This document shows positions 8,189 to 16,749 of a stretch of 64,000 nt of DNA, piece by piece. The translations under genes were made by a program, and so were the position numbers. The stretch comes from Zafaria ginkgonis (GTDB lineage: Bacteria > Actinomycetota > Actinomycetes > Actinomycetales > Micrococcaceae), in the NCBI RefSeq assembly GCF_039540195.1, contig NZ_BAABEO010000015.1, positions 1-64,000 of the forward strand, given 5' to 3'. The first letter of the stretch is position 1. Every line of letters begins with the position of its first letter. The notes beneath the pieces are model-generated. The model had not been told where the DNA came from. It did not search any database and saw only the letters and a list, made by a program, of their open reading frames with translations.

Positions 8189-8908
8189 TCAGGACGCTGC
8201 CAGCAGCCGGCCCCAGCCGGGAATGGGACCGGATGCTCCCGCGATCCGCAGCAGGTGCCAAAGCGTCGCGGTCGCACTGTCAATGACGGGCACACCAAAC
8301 TCGGCTTCGAACTCGGCGGCAAGGTAGCCGGAGCGGAGGTTGGTCCCCACACACACCACGGCCTCGACGTCGCCCCCGAACGCCGGCCTCATTAGCGCAC
8401 CGATCTCCGCGCGGCTCAGCCTGGCGATCTGCGGGTTGGACATCACTGCAGCCGGCACCGACCGGTGCACCAGGTCAATGCCGTGGCCGGCATATTCCCG
8501 TTGGATCAGCGACACGATGTCGGCCGGGCCGGGGAACACCACGGCGATTCGCGTGAGCGAGAACTCCTGCAGGGCCGCCAGGACGGCCAAGGATGCGGTC
8601 GTCGCCGGCGCTCCCGTTGCCTGGGTCAACGCCGCGCAGAGCCTGCGGTCGCCGGCAAGTCCCGTCCATGATCCAGATGTCCCGTGGAACGCGAGCGCAT
8701 CCACTTCGGCATCCCCAAGCAAAAGCGGGGCGTCGCCGAGGACGTCCAGGTCGATCGCGTCGTCGAGGTTCGGCGGCAGCCGGAAGCGGCTGTAATGGAC
8801 TCCGATCTCCGGCCAGTCCGCAAGCATCGCGGCGGTCATCGATTCGGCGTTGGAATTGGACGAGGGCACCAGGATGCCCAGTCTCGACGACGGGCCCGGA
8901 GCACCCAC
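8189..8908 (-). CDS. Asp/Glu racemase / maleate cis-trans isomerase / arylmalonate decarboxylase family protein
   Basis: The 239 residues begin with the LGILVPSSNSN strand-loop of the maleate isomerase branch. The segment DALAFHGTSGSW occupies the place where this family carries a first catalytic Cys (usually CTSGS), so here that Cys is replaced by Gly. A second Cys appears in VVCVGTNLRSG. The chosen GTG at 8908 starts two bases after the regulator stop codon, so both genes share a message. Maleate isomerase, hydantoin racemase and arylmalonate decarboxylase are all possible; the missing first Cys argues against a standard two-Cys racemase. Confidence 0.75.
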   Translation of the reverse strand: MGAPGPSSRLGILVPSSNSNAESMTAAMLADWPEIGVHYSRFRLPPNLDDAIDLDVLGDAPLLLGDAEVDALAFHGTSGSWTGLAGDRRLCAALTQATGAPATTASLAVLAALQEFSLTRIAVVFPGPADIVSLIQREYAGHGIDLVHRSVPAAVMSNPQIARLSRAEIGALMRPAFGGDVEAVVCVGTNLRSGYLAAEFEAEFGVPVIDSATATLWHLLRIAGASGPIPGWGRLLAAS

Positions 8909-8910
8909 GT

Positions 8911-9579
8911 CTAGTGAGCCGTGCCGAGCGACGGGGGCGTCGAGATGGCGAGCATCACGGCCGCCGAGTCCGTATGGTTGCTCCACCAGTGCGGCAGGGA
9001 AGCGTCGTAGGTCAGGCTGTCGCCCGGCCCCAGCGTGGAGTCCTGCCCTGCCACCGTGGCAACGAGGGTGCCGGCCTGGACCAGGACGCATTCCTCCCCC
9101 TTGTGCGAGTGGGGGACGTGCGAGCCGTCGAAGTTGGCCGGGATCGTCATGCTGACCACGCCCAGTTTGCGGTCGGTGTTCGGGACGATCAGTTCCATGA
9201 TGACCCCCTGCGAGGGGATCTCAATCCGGCGCCGGTCCGTACGGCGCACGAGCATGTGCTCCCGGCCCTCGTTCGGGGTAACGAACATGCTCGCCAGCGG
9301 GAGGTCAAGCGAATTCGCCAGGCGCAGCAGCGTGGCAAAGGAGGGATTGCCGATGCCCCGCTCAATCTGGCTGATCAGGCCGGCACTGACCCCGGCACGG
9401 TCGGCGAGTTCCTCCACCGTGAAGCGGCCCACCCGCTGGTTCTTGACCATCGCCCCCAGATGGGAGATCCAGAAGTCGCGGTCCAGGTCCGCAGCCGCGT
9501 CATTGCCCACAGTCTCCGTGCCTTCCACAAGGTCTCCTTCATTGGTCACGGGTTTGTCATCAGTATATCGAAGAGACAT
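8911..9579 (-). CDS. XRE-family regulator with C-terminal cupin domain
   Basis: The 222-residue protein has an N-terminal Cro/C1-type helix-turn-helix (about residues 42-98, with LADRAGVSAGLISQIERG) and a C-terminal cupin sensor (about 140-215, with HVPHSHKGEECVLV). Such XRE-cupin proteins usually sense a small ligand of the pathway they control. An AGGGG ribosome site precedes ATG 9579. It is the only dedicated DNA-binding protein in the island, so it is my candidate for the factor that binds the shared palindrome. Its own first codons contain CTTCGATAT, a string also present in the operator at 7076. Confidence 0.88.
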   Translation of the reverse strand: MSLRYTDDKPVTNEGDLVEGTETVGNDAAADLDRDFWISHLGAMVKNQRVGRFTVEELADRAGVSAGLISQIERGIGNPSFATLLRLANSLDLPLASMFVTPNEGREHMLVRRTDRRRIEIPSQGVIMELIVPNTDRKLGVVSMTIPANFDGSHVPHSHKGEECVLVQAGTLVATVAGQDSTLGPGDSLTYDASLPHWWSNHTDSAAVMLAISTPPSLGTAH

Positions 9580-9640
9580 GGTTGGCCCCTAGGCTTTCAT
9601 TCGTAAGACGGCGTCATGGGGTGATGCAAGCGGCGGCACC

Positions 9641-10366
9641 TCAGGCGGACCGCGCGGCCGCGAAACCGGCCAGTATCGATCCCAGCTCCCGCTCCCAGTA
9701 GACGGCGCAGCGGTCGGCTCCCCGGGCGAAAACGCTCGCGGCGTTCTGCATCCCGGGCGCCGGAAGCCCCACGCTGTGGCCGGCCCCGGAAAGGGTGTCG
9801 ACCACCGATTGGATGGCACCGTCCAGGTCGTCCGGGGTGGCGCGTCCCCGGCGGTGCAGTTCCCCCGCCAGGTCCGTCGGTCCGACCCATCCTCCGCTGA
9901 AGACGGGGGATGCGGCAAAGTCGGACACCCGGTCGACCGCCTCGGCGGTTTCGAACAGCACCGTGATCCGCGGCGGCCGGGAGTAGTCGGTGCCGAAGGC
10001 CGAGGCCTGCGACACCTGCTTCGGCCGCAACCCTTCGGGGGCGTACCGGGTCACCTCGTAGGCACGTTCCAACTCCTCGACGCTGCGCACCTGGGGAAGG
10101 ACGATCTCCCCCACACCCGTGTTGGCAAACGCGACGAGCGTGTTCGGCTCCAGGTCGGGGACGCGAACCGCCACGTCCACCGCCGAACCCGCCAACCGCT
10201 GCACCACGTCACCGCACTGCTGGACCGAGAGTCCCGTCTGCTCGGCGTCGAGGACCAGGAAGTCCACCTGGGCGTGCGCCAGAAGGGCGAGCAGGGTCGG
10301 AGTCGGGTCGGCGGTGATGAGACCGACGCTGCGCGCCGGAGCCGGAATGCCGTTGTCCTGTGACAT
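9641..10366 (-). CDS. HpcH/HpaI-type class II aldolase family protein
   Basis: This 241-residue TIM-barrel protein matches 2-oxo-3-deoxy acid aldolases, which split or join pyruvate and an aldehyde with a divalent metal. Visible features are FLVLDAE (usual position of the catalytic acid region), VAVRVPD (substrate Arg), VLFETAEA (metal Glu) and GPTDLAGE (metal Asp). The start at 10366 has AGGAG 9 bases upstream. It is probably in the leftward unit that begins with the deacetylase-fold gene at 11771. It could release pyruvate from a ring-opened carbon skeleton. Confidence 0.8.
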   Translation of the reverse strand: MSQDNGIPAPARSVGLITADPTPTLLALLAHAQVDFLVLDAEQTGLSVQQCGDVVQRLAGSAVDVAVRVPDLEPNTLVAFANTGVGEIVLPQVRSVEELERAYEVTRYAPEGLRPKQVSQASAFGTDYSRPPRITVLFETAEAVDRVSDFAASPVFSGGWVGPTDLAGELHRRGRATPDDLDGAIQSVVDTLSGAGHSVGLPAPGMQNAASVFARGADRCAVYWERELGSILAGFAAARSA

Positions 10367-10425
10367 CAAGAATGCTCCTAGGTAATGGTCTTCGGGGTCG
10401 GCGGCCGTCGGAACCGCCCCTGTCC

Positions 10426-10854
10426 TCACTCGTCCGGGACGAACTGCCAGTCCGCAGGCTTGCTGACTCCGACGATCAGGTTGACTTCGGCATCGCCGTC
10501 GTTGGTGAGGCCGTGCTTCGTCCCCCGCGGGATGTAGATGCCGTCGCCGGGCTGCGCACGGTACTCGGCGTCACCGAGGTGGACGAGGGGTGTCCCGGAG
10601 AGGACGACGTAGAATTCCGACGCGTCGGGATGGTGGTGGCACAAATGGTGCTGCCCCGGAAGGATCCGGCCCCAGCTGACACACAGGTCGTCGGAACCGC
10701 TCAGGTCCCTGGAAATGAGCGTGGACACGAGACCCTGGTCCCGTTGGCCGCCCAGGCCAATCTTGTCCAGCTCAACGAAGCCCTGGCGGTGGACATTGTG
10801 GACCAGCCGGGAAAGATCGGCCTTGGTTCCCTCCCGTGCCGTGGGCGCCATCAT
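10426..10854 (-). CDS. Single-domain cupin protein
   Basis: The 142-residue cupin has the two conserved motifs: HHLCHHHPDASEFYVVLSG (motif 1, metal-binding His and Glu) and GDGIYIPRGTKHGLTN (motif 2). Small cupins of this kind act as isomerases, dioxygenases or epimerases, or bind a ligand; sequence alone does not decide. The ATG at 10854 overlaps the TGA of the deacetylase-fold gene (ATGA), so the two are co-translated. Confidence 0.8.
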   Translation of the reverse strand: MMAPTAREGTKADLSRLVHNVHRQGFVELDKIGLGGQRDQGLVSTLISRDLSGSDDLCVSWGRILPGQHHLCHHHPDASEFYVVLSGTPLVHLGDAEYRAQPGDGIYIPRGTKHGLTNDGDAEVNLIVGVSKPADWQFVPDE

Positions 10855-11771
10855 GCCACGCCCTCGAAGGCCCGATCGGGGTGCCGCACCGGCGGGTGCT
10901 CGAGCCACCAGCGGGCGATCTCCTCACGGGTGGCGAACCAGACCCCCTGCTGGGCCAGCGCGTACTCCAGGAAGCGCCGCACCCCGTGGGCGACGCTGGG
11001 CCGCCCCCCGATCCGCAGATGCACACCGACCGACATCATCTTGGGCACCGCCTCGCCCTCGATCAGCAGGCAGTCGAGGGTGTCCTTCAGTACGGTGAAG
11101 AACTCGTCCGCCGTGCCCAGACTCGCGCTGCCCCAGAACCGGGCATCGTTCGTATCGCCCGAGTAGGGAAGGACGAGGTGCTGCGCAGCGCCCGCCTGCA
11201 CGTGGTACGGCAGGTCGTCGGCATAGGAGTTCGAATCGTAGAGGAATCCCTCCTCCACGAGGATCGCCCGCGTGTTCTCGGTGATCCCCTCGCGGACGTA
11301 CCACCCCACCGGGGTAACCCCCGAGGCCGCTTCGATCGCGGCGACGCTGGCCCGGATTTCGGCCCGCTCCTCGGCCGGGGTCATGCCGACGGTGCCTCGC
11401 CACTTGTAGCCGTGTGCGCAGATCTCGTGCCCGTCGCGGACGATCGCCCGGGCGGCTTCGGGGTTCCTTTCGAGGGCGGCGCCGCAGGCCATGAACGTTG
11501 CGGGGAGCTTGTACTCCCGCAGCATGCCCAGGTAACGCCAGATGCCCACCCGGCTGCCGTACTCGAAGAACGACTCCTTCATCAGGCTCCGTCGCCCCGG
11601 GTCGGCCGACCAGCCGCCGAAGACCGAGACGTCCTCGTCGCGCTCGTCGCCGGCCTCGATCGAGCTCTCCGCCCCTTCCTCGTAGTTCAGGACGAGGGAA
11701 ACCGCGACTTTCGCGCCGTGCGGCCACCTGACTACCGGGGGATTCTCCCCATATCCGATGAGGTCTCGCAT
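10851..11771 (-). CDS. Second polysaccharide-deacetylase-fold hydrolase, allantoinase/cyclic-imide-hydrolase-like
   Basis: This 306-residue paralogue of the protein at 7172-8080 shares IGYGE, VAVSLVLNYEEGAE, FEYGSRVGIWR, DTND and ATREEIARWW. The His-rich segment is AHGYKWRGT. ATG 11771 (MRDLIGYGE) is preferred because GAGGAG lies 11 bases upstream; an ATG at 11807 lacks one. It is first in a leftward unit with cupin and aldolase genes, driven from the operator at 11883-11915. Two non-identical copies suggest two ring substrates or successive ring openings. Confidence 0.8.
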   Translation of the reverse strand: MRDLIGYGENPPVVRWPHGAKVAVSLVLNYEEGAESSIEAGDERDEDVSVFGGWSADPGRRSLMKESFFEYGSRVGIWRYLGMLREYKLPATFMACGAALERNPEAARAIVRDGHEICAHGYKWRGTVGMTPAEERAEIRASVAAIEAASGVTPVGWYVREGITENTRAILVEEGFLYDSNSYADDLPYHVQAGAAQHLVLPYSGDTNDARFWGSASLGTADEFFTVLKDTLDCLLIEGEAVPKMMSVGVHLRIGGRPSVAHGVRRFLEYALAQQGVWFATREEIARWWLEHPPVRHPDRAFEGVA

Positions 11772-11882
11772 TTGGTATCTCACTCCTCGCAGTTCATTGG
11801 CATCCATCGCGGCATCGCGGTGGGCCGGTTCCCGCATGCCGGCCGGAAGCGGAACGCTGGCGGCGGGAAGCCTGATTGATTC

Positions 11883-11915
11883 TTCATTATATTGACTTCT
11901 ATTCACTATATAACG
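11883..11915 (-). promoter_or_regulatory. Promoter and operator for the deacetylase-fold/cupin/aldolase unit
   Basis: TTCATTATATTGAC at 11883-11896 overlaps a perfect leftward -10 box TATAAT (complement of 11886-11891). A second element, TTCACTATATAACG at 11902-11915, lies just upstream within the end of the previous gene. Both match the half-site TTCAnTATA of the other island promoters. No strong -35 box is visible. Confidence 0.55.
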
Positions 11916-12717
11916 GCTTACCTTCGTACACCTTCCGGTGCGCCGCCAGCGAGGTCCGCAACATGCCGTCGACGTCGTCGATCACGTTGCCGTGGGCGGG
12001 ACCGATCAGGCGGGTGGGGAAGGCATCCAGGGTTTCGTCGATCCTTCGGAAGGCATCGCTGACGTCCACGAATTTGGTCCAGTAGAGCGCGCGCCCCGTT
12101 CCGTACGCCGCCTGCTCCACGGTCGGGGGCGCCGGCATTTCGCCGGAGAGCAGCCGGCACTGCCCGGGCAGATGCACCGGTTCGTCGTCGCCGTCCGGGG
12201 CAGGCACGTCATGGATGTAGGAAAAACCGTCCGAAACAAACAGCATCCCCGCGCCGCCGTCGTAGCCCCACAGCGTGTTCTCCAGGTCCCTGATGAAGGC
12301 TGGAAGGAACCGGAACTCGCGGCCGCCAAGATCAATGCATTCGCCGGCAACCATGGGCCTGAACCGCCCCTCGTGCTCGGGGAAATGCAGGGAATAGTCC
12401 CGCACGTCACCGACGACCAAAGCCGACGGATACCGGTCCAACAGCCAAGGAAGGTTCCCTGCGTGGGGGATCTCCGGGTGGGTGGGGAAGACGTAATCCA
12501 GGGAGCGGTTCCCGAGGACGGCGTCCAACTGGCCAATTACCGTGGGCAGGTGGGCCGGGTCTCCGGTGTCGACCAGGATCGCGGCCTCGGCTCCCACCAC
12601 GAGGTAGGCGGACACGTGGTAATGGACCTCCTGCCCCTGGGCATTGGCCGGGAGGCATCCGCCCAGCCAGTGGACGCCGTCGGCGATCGGCCGGGCAGCC
12701 GTGGTTTCGTTGCTCAC
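11899..12717 (-). CDS. Metallo-beta-lactamase-fold protein, flavodiiron-like type A (copy 1)
   Basis: This 272-residue MBL-fold protein has the metal loop THPEIPH: His80, Glu82 and His85, in the HxExxH pattern of flavodiiron oxidoreductases but with Pro in the usual Asp position. Further ligands fit Asp163 (FVSDGFS) and the His in GPAHGN. There is no flavodoxin domain. The GTG start overlaps the stop of the adjacent type B gene (GTGA at 12714-12717). The A-B pair is repeated at 15929-17598. I do not know the reaction; a hydrolase or oxidoreductase acting with the partner is likely. Confidence 0.75.
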   Translation of the reverse strand: MSNETTAARPIADGVHWLGGCLPANAQGQEVHYHVSAYLVVGAEAAILVDTGDPAHLPTVIGQLDAVLGNRSLDYVFPTHPEIPHAGNLPWLLDRYPSALVVGDVRDYSLHFPEHEGRFRPMVAGECIDLGGREFRFLPAFIRDLENTLWGYDGGAGMLFVSDGFSYIHDVPAPDGDDEPVHLPGQCRLLSGEMPAPPTVEQAAYGTGRALYWTKFVDVSDAFRRIDETLDAFPTRLIGPAHGNVIDDVDGMLRTSLAAHRKVYEGKPLYSE

Positions 12718-13481
12718 CGTATCCCCTGTTCCCTGATGGCGGCCGCCAAGCGTTCCGCCTCTTCGGCACATTCCCCGGCGCCGACGAACGGCGCTCCGTA
12801 GCCGGGTCCGATGGCGGTCACGTCCCGTTCCCGGACGATCCGCAGGACGTCCCGGGCGATCGGGCGCGTGTCCGCCTCCGAGAACCATCGGAACTTGCGG
12901 AGCCCGTCCCGCGGGTCGGAGCCGGCGCCGCCCCCATGCGTGAAGGCATCCGAGGTCAGCAGTGCCCCGGATTGCGGGTCGAAGATCCACAGCGTCGGAA
13001 GCAGGCGGAGCAGGGGCGAAATGAACTCAAGGACGACGCCGTCCATGACCTCAACCTCAAGCGCGGTCCCCGGCTCCACCGAGACCCGTTTGGCCGTTGC
13101 CGCCGCCCGGGGTACGGTGATGCCGCCGGTGTACCAGACCGCCTCCACCTGCCGGTGGGCTTCGATTGCCGGAAGGTTCAGGCAACATTCCATTTCGGTC
13201 CGGGTCAGCACGATGGACAGCGGTTCCCTTGGGGAGAGCACACGGTCGAGCTGCTCCAAAACCTCCGTCTCGTGGAGACGGATTCCGGTATCGACGAGCA
13301 CGGAACCGGAACGTCCCCTGATCAGGTAGCAGTTGACCGGCTGGCTCCTCCGGACATCCGGAGGGCACCAGCTGATCCGCTCGTCCAGCAGGATGTCGCC
13401 ACCCAACCGGTGGATCCGCCCGTTTCCCGGGAAACCGGCCTCCAGGCCGGAGGACAGCGGTTCGACAGTGGATGGGCTCAT
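12714..13481 (-). CDS. Metallo-beta-lactamase-fold protein, degenerate type B (copy 1)
   Basis: The 255-residue protein is related to the neighbouring type A protein but its metal loop reads TRTEMEC, so the His positions are Arg and Cys and only the Glu remains. The final His motif is GPGYGAP. Asp in LLTSDAF is kept. It is therefore unlikely to bind two metals and may be a structural or regulatory partner. The copy-2 paralogue has the same changes, so the loss is old and selected. The start at 13481 has AAGGGG upstream. Confidence 0.7.
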   Translation of the reverse strand: MSPSTVEPLSSGLEAGFPGNGRIHRLGGDILLDERISWCPPDVRRSQPVNCYLIRGRSGSVLVDTGIRLHETEVLEQLDRVLSPREPLSIVLTRTEMECCLNLPAIEAHRQVEAVWYTGGITVPRAAATAKRVSVEPGTALEVEVMDGVVLEFISPLLRLLPTLWIFDPQSGALLTSDAFTHGGGAGSDPRDGLRKFRWFSEADTRPIARDVLRIVRERDVTAIGPGYGAPFVGAGECAEEAERLAAAIREQGIR

Positions 13482-13496
13482 CGTTGGACGCCCCTT

Positions 13497-14186
13497 TCAG
13501 CCGTGCGCTCGTCCTACGGAGTCCGCGGACTCCCACACGGCAATGGCCTCATCGACGGCGCACACGTCATGGCGTGCCCGCATGACGGTCAATGCCGCAT
13601 CGTGGACGACGGTGTCGTAGGCCCCGACGGCGTCCTCCAGCAGGACGGCATAGAAGTCGTTGTGTACCGCGTCGCGGAGCGTGGCCTCCACGCACCCCCC
13701 GGTCGAGACTCCAACCAGGGCAACGGACTCGATCCCCTGGCTACGAAGGAGCAGTGCCAGCTCGGTGCCGACGAACGCGCTGGGCCGGCGCTTGGTGATG
13801 ACGGCTTCCCCCTCCTGCGGCATGCACGGCTCGCAGAAGTCGGTTGCCGGGTCGCCCTTGAGGCTCAGCCGGCCCAGGTCGATGGGTCGCCCATTGGCCG
13901 CCGTGTACAGGGCGCGCAGCCACGCGGGCGGCGAGCTCGCGCCGTCGGGAAGGTTTTCGACCCGAATGTGGAAGACCGGCACGCCGTTCCTGCGGGCGGC
14001 CGCTATCGCTTTCCCGCAGCGCTCGGCAACGGTCGGCATCATGCTCAGGTCGTGCCCCGAATCGCCAATGGCGCCTCCGGCAGAAACCGCACCCTTTTGC
14101 ATGTCGATGACGACCAGCGCCGTCGTTGCGGGGTCCAGCAGTTCCTCAAGGGTGTCGCGTACAAGTTTTCCGCACAGTTCAATCAT
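13497..14186 (-). CDS. Isochorismatase-like cysteine hydrolase
   Basis: This 229-residue hydrolase has the complete triad Asp28 (VVIDMQ), Lys132 (VITKRRPSAF) and Cys165 (VSTGGCVEAT), with the non-proline cis-peptide region before the Cys. Family members cleave amides such as N-carbamoylsarcosine, maleamate, ureidoacrylate and nicotinamide. In this setting it is a good candidate for releasing ammonia or carbamate from a linear amide after ring opening. AGGAAG precedes the ATG. Confidence 0.88.
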   Translation of the reverse strand: MIELCGKLVRDTLEELLDPATTALVVIDMQKGAVSAGGAIGDSGHDLSMMPTVAERCGKAIAAARRNGVPVFHIRVENLPDGASSPPAWLRALYTAANGRPIDLGRLSLKGDPATDFCEPCMPQEGEAVITKRRPSAFVGTELALLLRSQGIESVALVGVSTGGCVEATLRDAVHNDFYAVLLEDAVGAYDTVVHDAALTVMRARHDVCAVDEAIAVWESADSVGRAHG

Positions 14187-14260
14187 GGTGTTCTTCCTGG
14201 TTAGGGCCGGCGCCGGCCGGCGGTTGCTGCCGCTGGCCGGCGCCGGAGAGGGGCCTGTGG

Positions 14261-15856
14261 CTATCGGCCGAGGGCGTTGAAGTAGATCTGGCCGTTGGTC
14301 AGCGGGGCCGCCCCGGGCAGCCCCTCCTTCGCGACGAGCATCCCGCGGGTCTCGACCAGGGAGAGGATGGGCGCCCCGGCGTCCACCCGCGAGGTCATCT
14401 TGTTGAGCAGATCCGTCCGCTTCTCCGCCTCGTCGAGAGGGGTCGCGGCCAACTCGATGCGGGTCTTGTCGAACTCCGAGTCGGACCAGCCCGTGCTGTT
14501 GCTCGGCGCACCGGTGACGTAGAAGGCGTAGCTGTAGAACGCCGGGTCGGCGATCACGATCGGCTCCGCGTAGAGCGCCGCCTGGTAGCGGCCGTCGAGC
14601 AGCGCGGTGGAGAAGTCGGTGGTGCTGGCCACGTTCTTCAGTTCCACGTCGATACCGATCTCTTTCAGCATCGACTGGATGAGGACGGAGCTCTTGGCGG
14701 CGACCGGTCCCGGCCGGGTGGTGCTGTAGGTGAGCGTCAGGGGAAATCCGTTGGCGTAGCCGGCCTCCGCGAGCAGCTTCTTGGCACCTTCCGTGTCGAA
14801 CTTGTAAGAGGCGGATCCCTCGACCATGGGGAAGATCGACCCGGCGGCCTCTCCGTATCCGGCATAGGCTCCCTTGACCAGGGCTTCGCGGTCGATCGCC
14901 ATCGAGATGGCCTGGCGGACCTTCTCCTCGGCCAGCGGCCCGGTCTTGGTGTTGAACATCATGGTGTCGCGGGTCTGGCTTGGGCAGTTGATCACGGCGA
15001 CGCCCGGCGCCCCCTCAAGGGACTTGTACTGGTCGTAGTCAAACCCGTTGCCCACCTGCACCTCACCGCTCTCGACCAGCTGGCTGCGGGTCGCCGTGTT
15101 CGGCACGGCCTTGACGACGACGCGCCTCACGGCCCCGCGTTCTCCGCCCCAGTCCGGGTCGGCCGTTACGGTGAGGGACGTTCCGGGGCTGAACTCCTCA
15201 AGGTCCCACCCGCTGTAGTCGGCAAGGTTCTTCGAGAGCCAGTTGTTGGCCGTGGGGTCATCCGCCGTGACGTGCTTCTTGGCCTCGGTGCTGTCGTGGA
15301 TGTAGAACAGGTTGTTCTGCAGGGACTCGACGGTGAAGGAGTTCATGCCCGTCGTGTTGAGCTGCACCGTCCGGGGGTCGATGACCTTGACCAGGTCGTC
15401 CACGTTGAAGCCGCTGCTCTTCAGGGTTCCAGCCATGACCGGCTGGCGCTTCATGCCAATTTCCAGGCTCCAGCGCACATCCTCCGCGGAGAGCGTGTTG
15501 CCGAACTGGCTGGTGAGCGAGCGGAGGGCGACGACGACGCCGGTGCCGTCGGCGGTGGGTTCGACGCTTTCGGCCAGCCGTCCGGACACCCCTACCGACG
15601 TGGCCGGACAGGACTGCCCACCGCTGGCGTCGGTCTTGTATTCGAGGAGCTGGGAACCGAGACCGCTCAGCACCACGTGGGAGGCGCTGCCTCCCCAGGG
15701 AGCGGGGGTGAGGCTGTCGGGAAGGGCCCCGACCGCAACGACGACGTTGTCGAGCGAACCGGCCGAGCTGCTGGCGGAAGATCCGGCCGCGCAGCCCACG
15801 AGGGATACGGTGAGGGCGGCGGTCAGGCCGCCCGAAAGCAAGCGCAAGCGATTCAT
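14261..15856 (-). CDS. Family 5 ABC substrate-binding lipoprotein
   Basis: The 531-residue protein begins with a lipoprotein signal peptide whose lipobox is SLVGC with Cys22. The rest matches the oligopeptide/nickel/dipeptide binding family (ALPDSLTP start, an AISMAIDREALVKGAYAGYG-type central segment and a YANGFPLTLTYSTT motif). It should be lipid-anchored and feed the Dpp-type permeases and ATPases at 17642-21319, which have no binding protein of their own. The family also carries non-peptide ligands, so the solute need not be a peptide. Confidence 0.9.
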   Translation of the reverse strand: MNRLRLLSGGLTAALTVSLVGCAAGSSASSSAGSLDNVVVAVGALPDSLTPAPWGGSASHVVLSGLGSQLLEYKTDASGGQSCPATSVGVSGRLAESVEPTADGTGVVVALRSLTSQFGNTLSAEDVRWSLEIGMKRQPVMAGTLKSSGFNVDDLVKVIDPRTVQLNTTGMNSFTVESLQNNLFYIHDSTEAKKHVTADDPTANNWLSKNLADYSGWDLEEFSPGTSLTVTADPDWGGERGAVRRVVVKAVPNTATRSQLVESGEVQVGNGFDYDQYKSLEGAPGVAVINCPSQTRDTMMFNTKTGPLAEEKVRQAISMAIDREALVKGAYAGYGEAAGSIFPMVEGSASYKFDTEGAKKLLAEAGYANGFPLTLTYSTTRPGPVAAKSSVLIQSMLKEIGIDVELKNVASTTDFSTALLDGRYQAALYAEPIVIADPAFYSYAFYVTGAPSNSTGWSDSEFDKTRIELAATPLDEAEKRTDLLNKMTSRVDAGAPILSLVETRGMLVAKEGLPGAAPLTNGQIYFNALGR

Positions 15857-15928
15857 AATCCAGGCACCAGTTTCTGTGAGAGATGGTCAGGGAATGCGAG
15901 GGTGCTGCTTTGTGGGTCCTACTGCGCG

Positions 15929-16741
15929 TCAGTAGCGGTATGCCTGCTTGTGTCCGGCCCTGATGATGGGCTCCACCTCGAGGATGTTGGTGATGAAGTT
16001 CCCGTGGGTGGGGGCGACCGAACTCACCCCGAGCTCGTCGACGAGGCGCAGCACGCGGTCATAGACGTGGTCCGCGTCGTTGGCGAAGCGTGCCCAGTAC
16101 AGGGCGCTGCCGGTGAAGAAGGCGGCGTTTTCGACCGCGATGGGTACGGCCAGTTCGCCGGTGGTCAAGCCGCATTCGCCGGGCAGGTGAACGGGATCCT
16201 CGTCATCGAGCTCGGGGCGGTGCATGTAGCAAAACCCGTCGGCGGTGAAAAGCACCCCGCTTTCCGGAACGAAGCCCCACTGCGTGTTGGGCAGGTCGCG
16301 GATCATGGCCTCGACCACCACGAACTCGCAACCGCCCAGGTCGATCCGGTCGCCCGGCACCCGTGCGTGCAGGTTGGGGACGATCTGCGGGTAAAAGAGG
16401 TGGTAGTCGCGAATGTCCCCCACGATCTGCACCTCCGGGTACTTCTGCACGAGGCGGGGCAGGTTGCCCGTGTGGGGAAGCTCCGGGTGAGTGGGGAAGA
16501 CGTAGGTGAGTTGCCGGCCGTCCAGGAGGTCGTCCAGCGTGCGGGAAATGATGTCCCAACTGGAGGGGTTGCCGGTGTCGACCAGGATGGACGAATGCTC
16601 GCCCTGGACCAGGTACGTGGAGTTGTGCCCGTGGATGACGCGGTCCTCCAGGTGGAACGGAAGGCAGGAGCTCATCCACGTCACGCCGGTGGCGACGGTG
16701 CGCGGAAGGTCGCTGCTCATCGTTTCGACAAGTTGTTCCAT
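15929..16741 (-). CDS. Metallo-beta-lactamase-fold protein, flavodiiron-like type A (copy 2)
   Basis: This 270-residue paralogue of the protein at 11899-12717 shares the loop THPELPHTGNLP, the VGDIRDY segment, FTADGF (metal Asp) and a final APTHGN His. The metal ligand pattern is the same, with Pro for the usual Asp. TAGGAGG sits just before the ATG. It lies 8 bases after the type B copy 2 gene, repeating the B-then-A order. Confidence 0.75.
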   Translation of the reverse strand: MEQLVETMSSDLPRTVATGVTWMSSCLPFHLEDRVIHGHNSTYLVQGEHSSILVDTGNPSSWDIISRTLDDLLDGRQLTYVFPTHPELPHTGNLPRLVQKYPEVQIVGDIRDYHLFYPQIVPNLHARVPGDRIDLGGCEFVVVEAMIRDLPNTQWGFVPESGVLFTADGFCYMHRPELDDEDPVHLPGECGLTTGELAVPIAVENAAFFTGSALYWARFANDADHVYDRVLRLVDELGVSSVAPTHGNFITNILEVEPIIRAGHKQAYRY

Positions 16742-16749
16742 TGGTCCTC

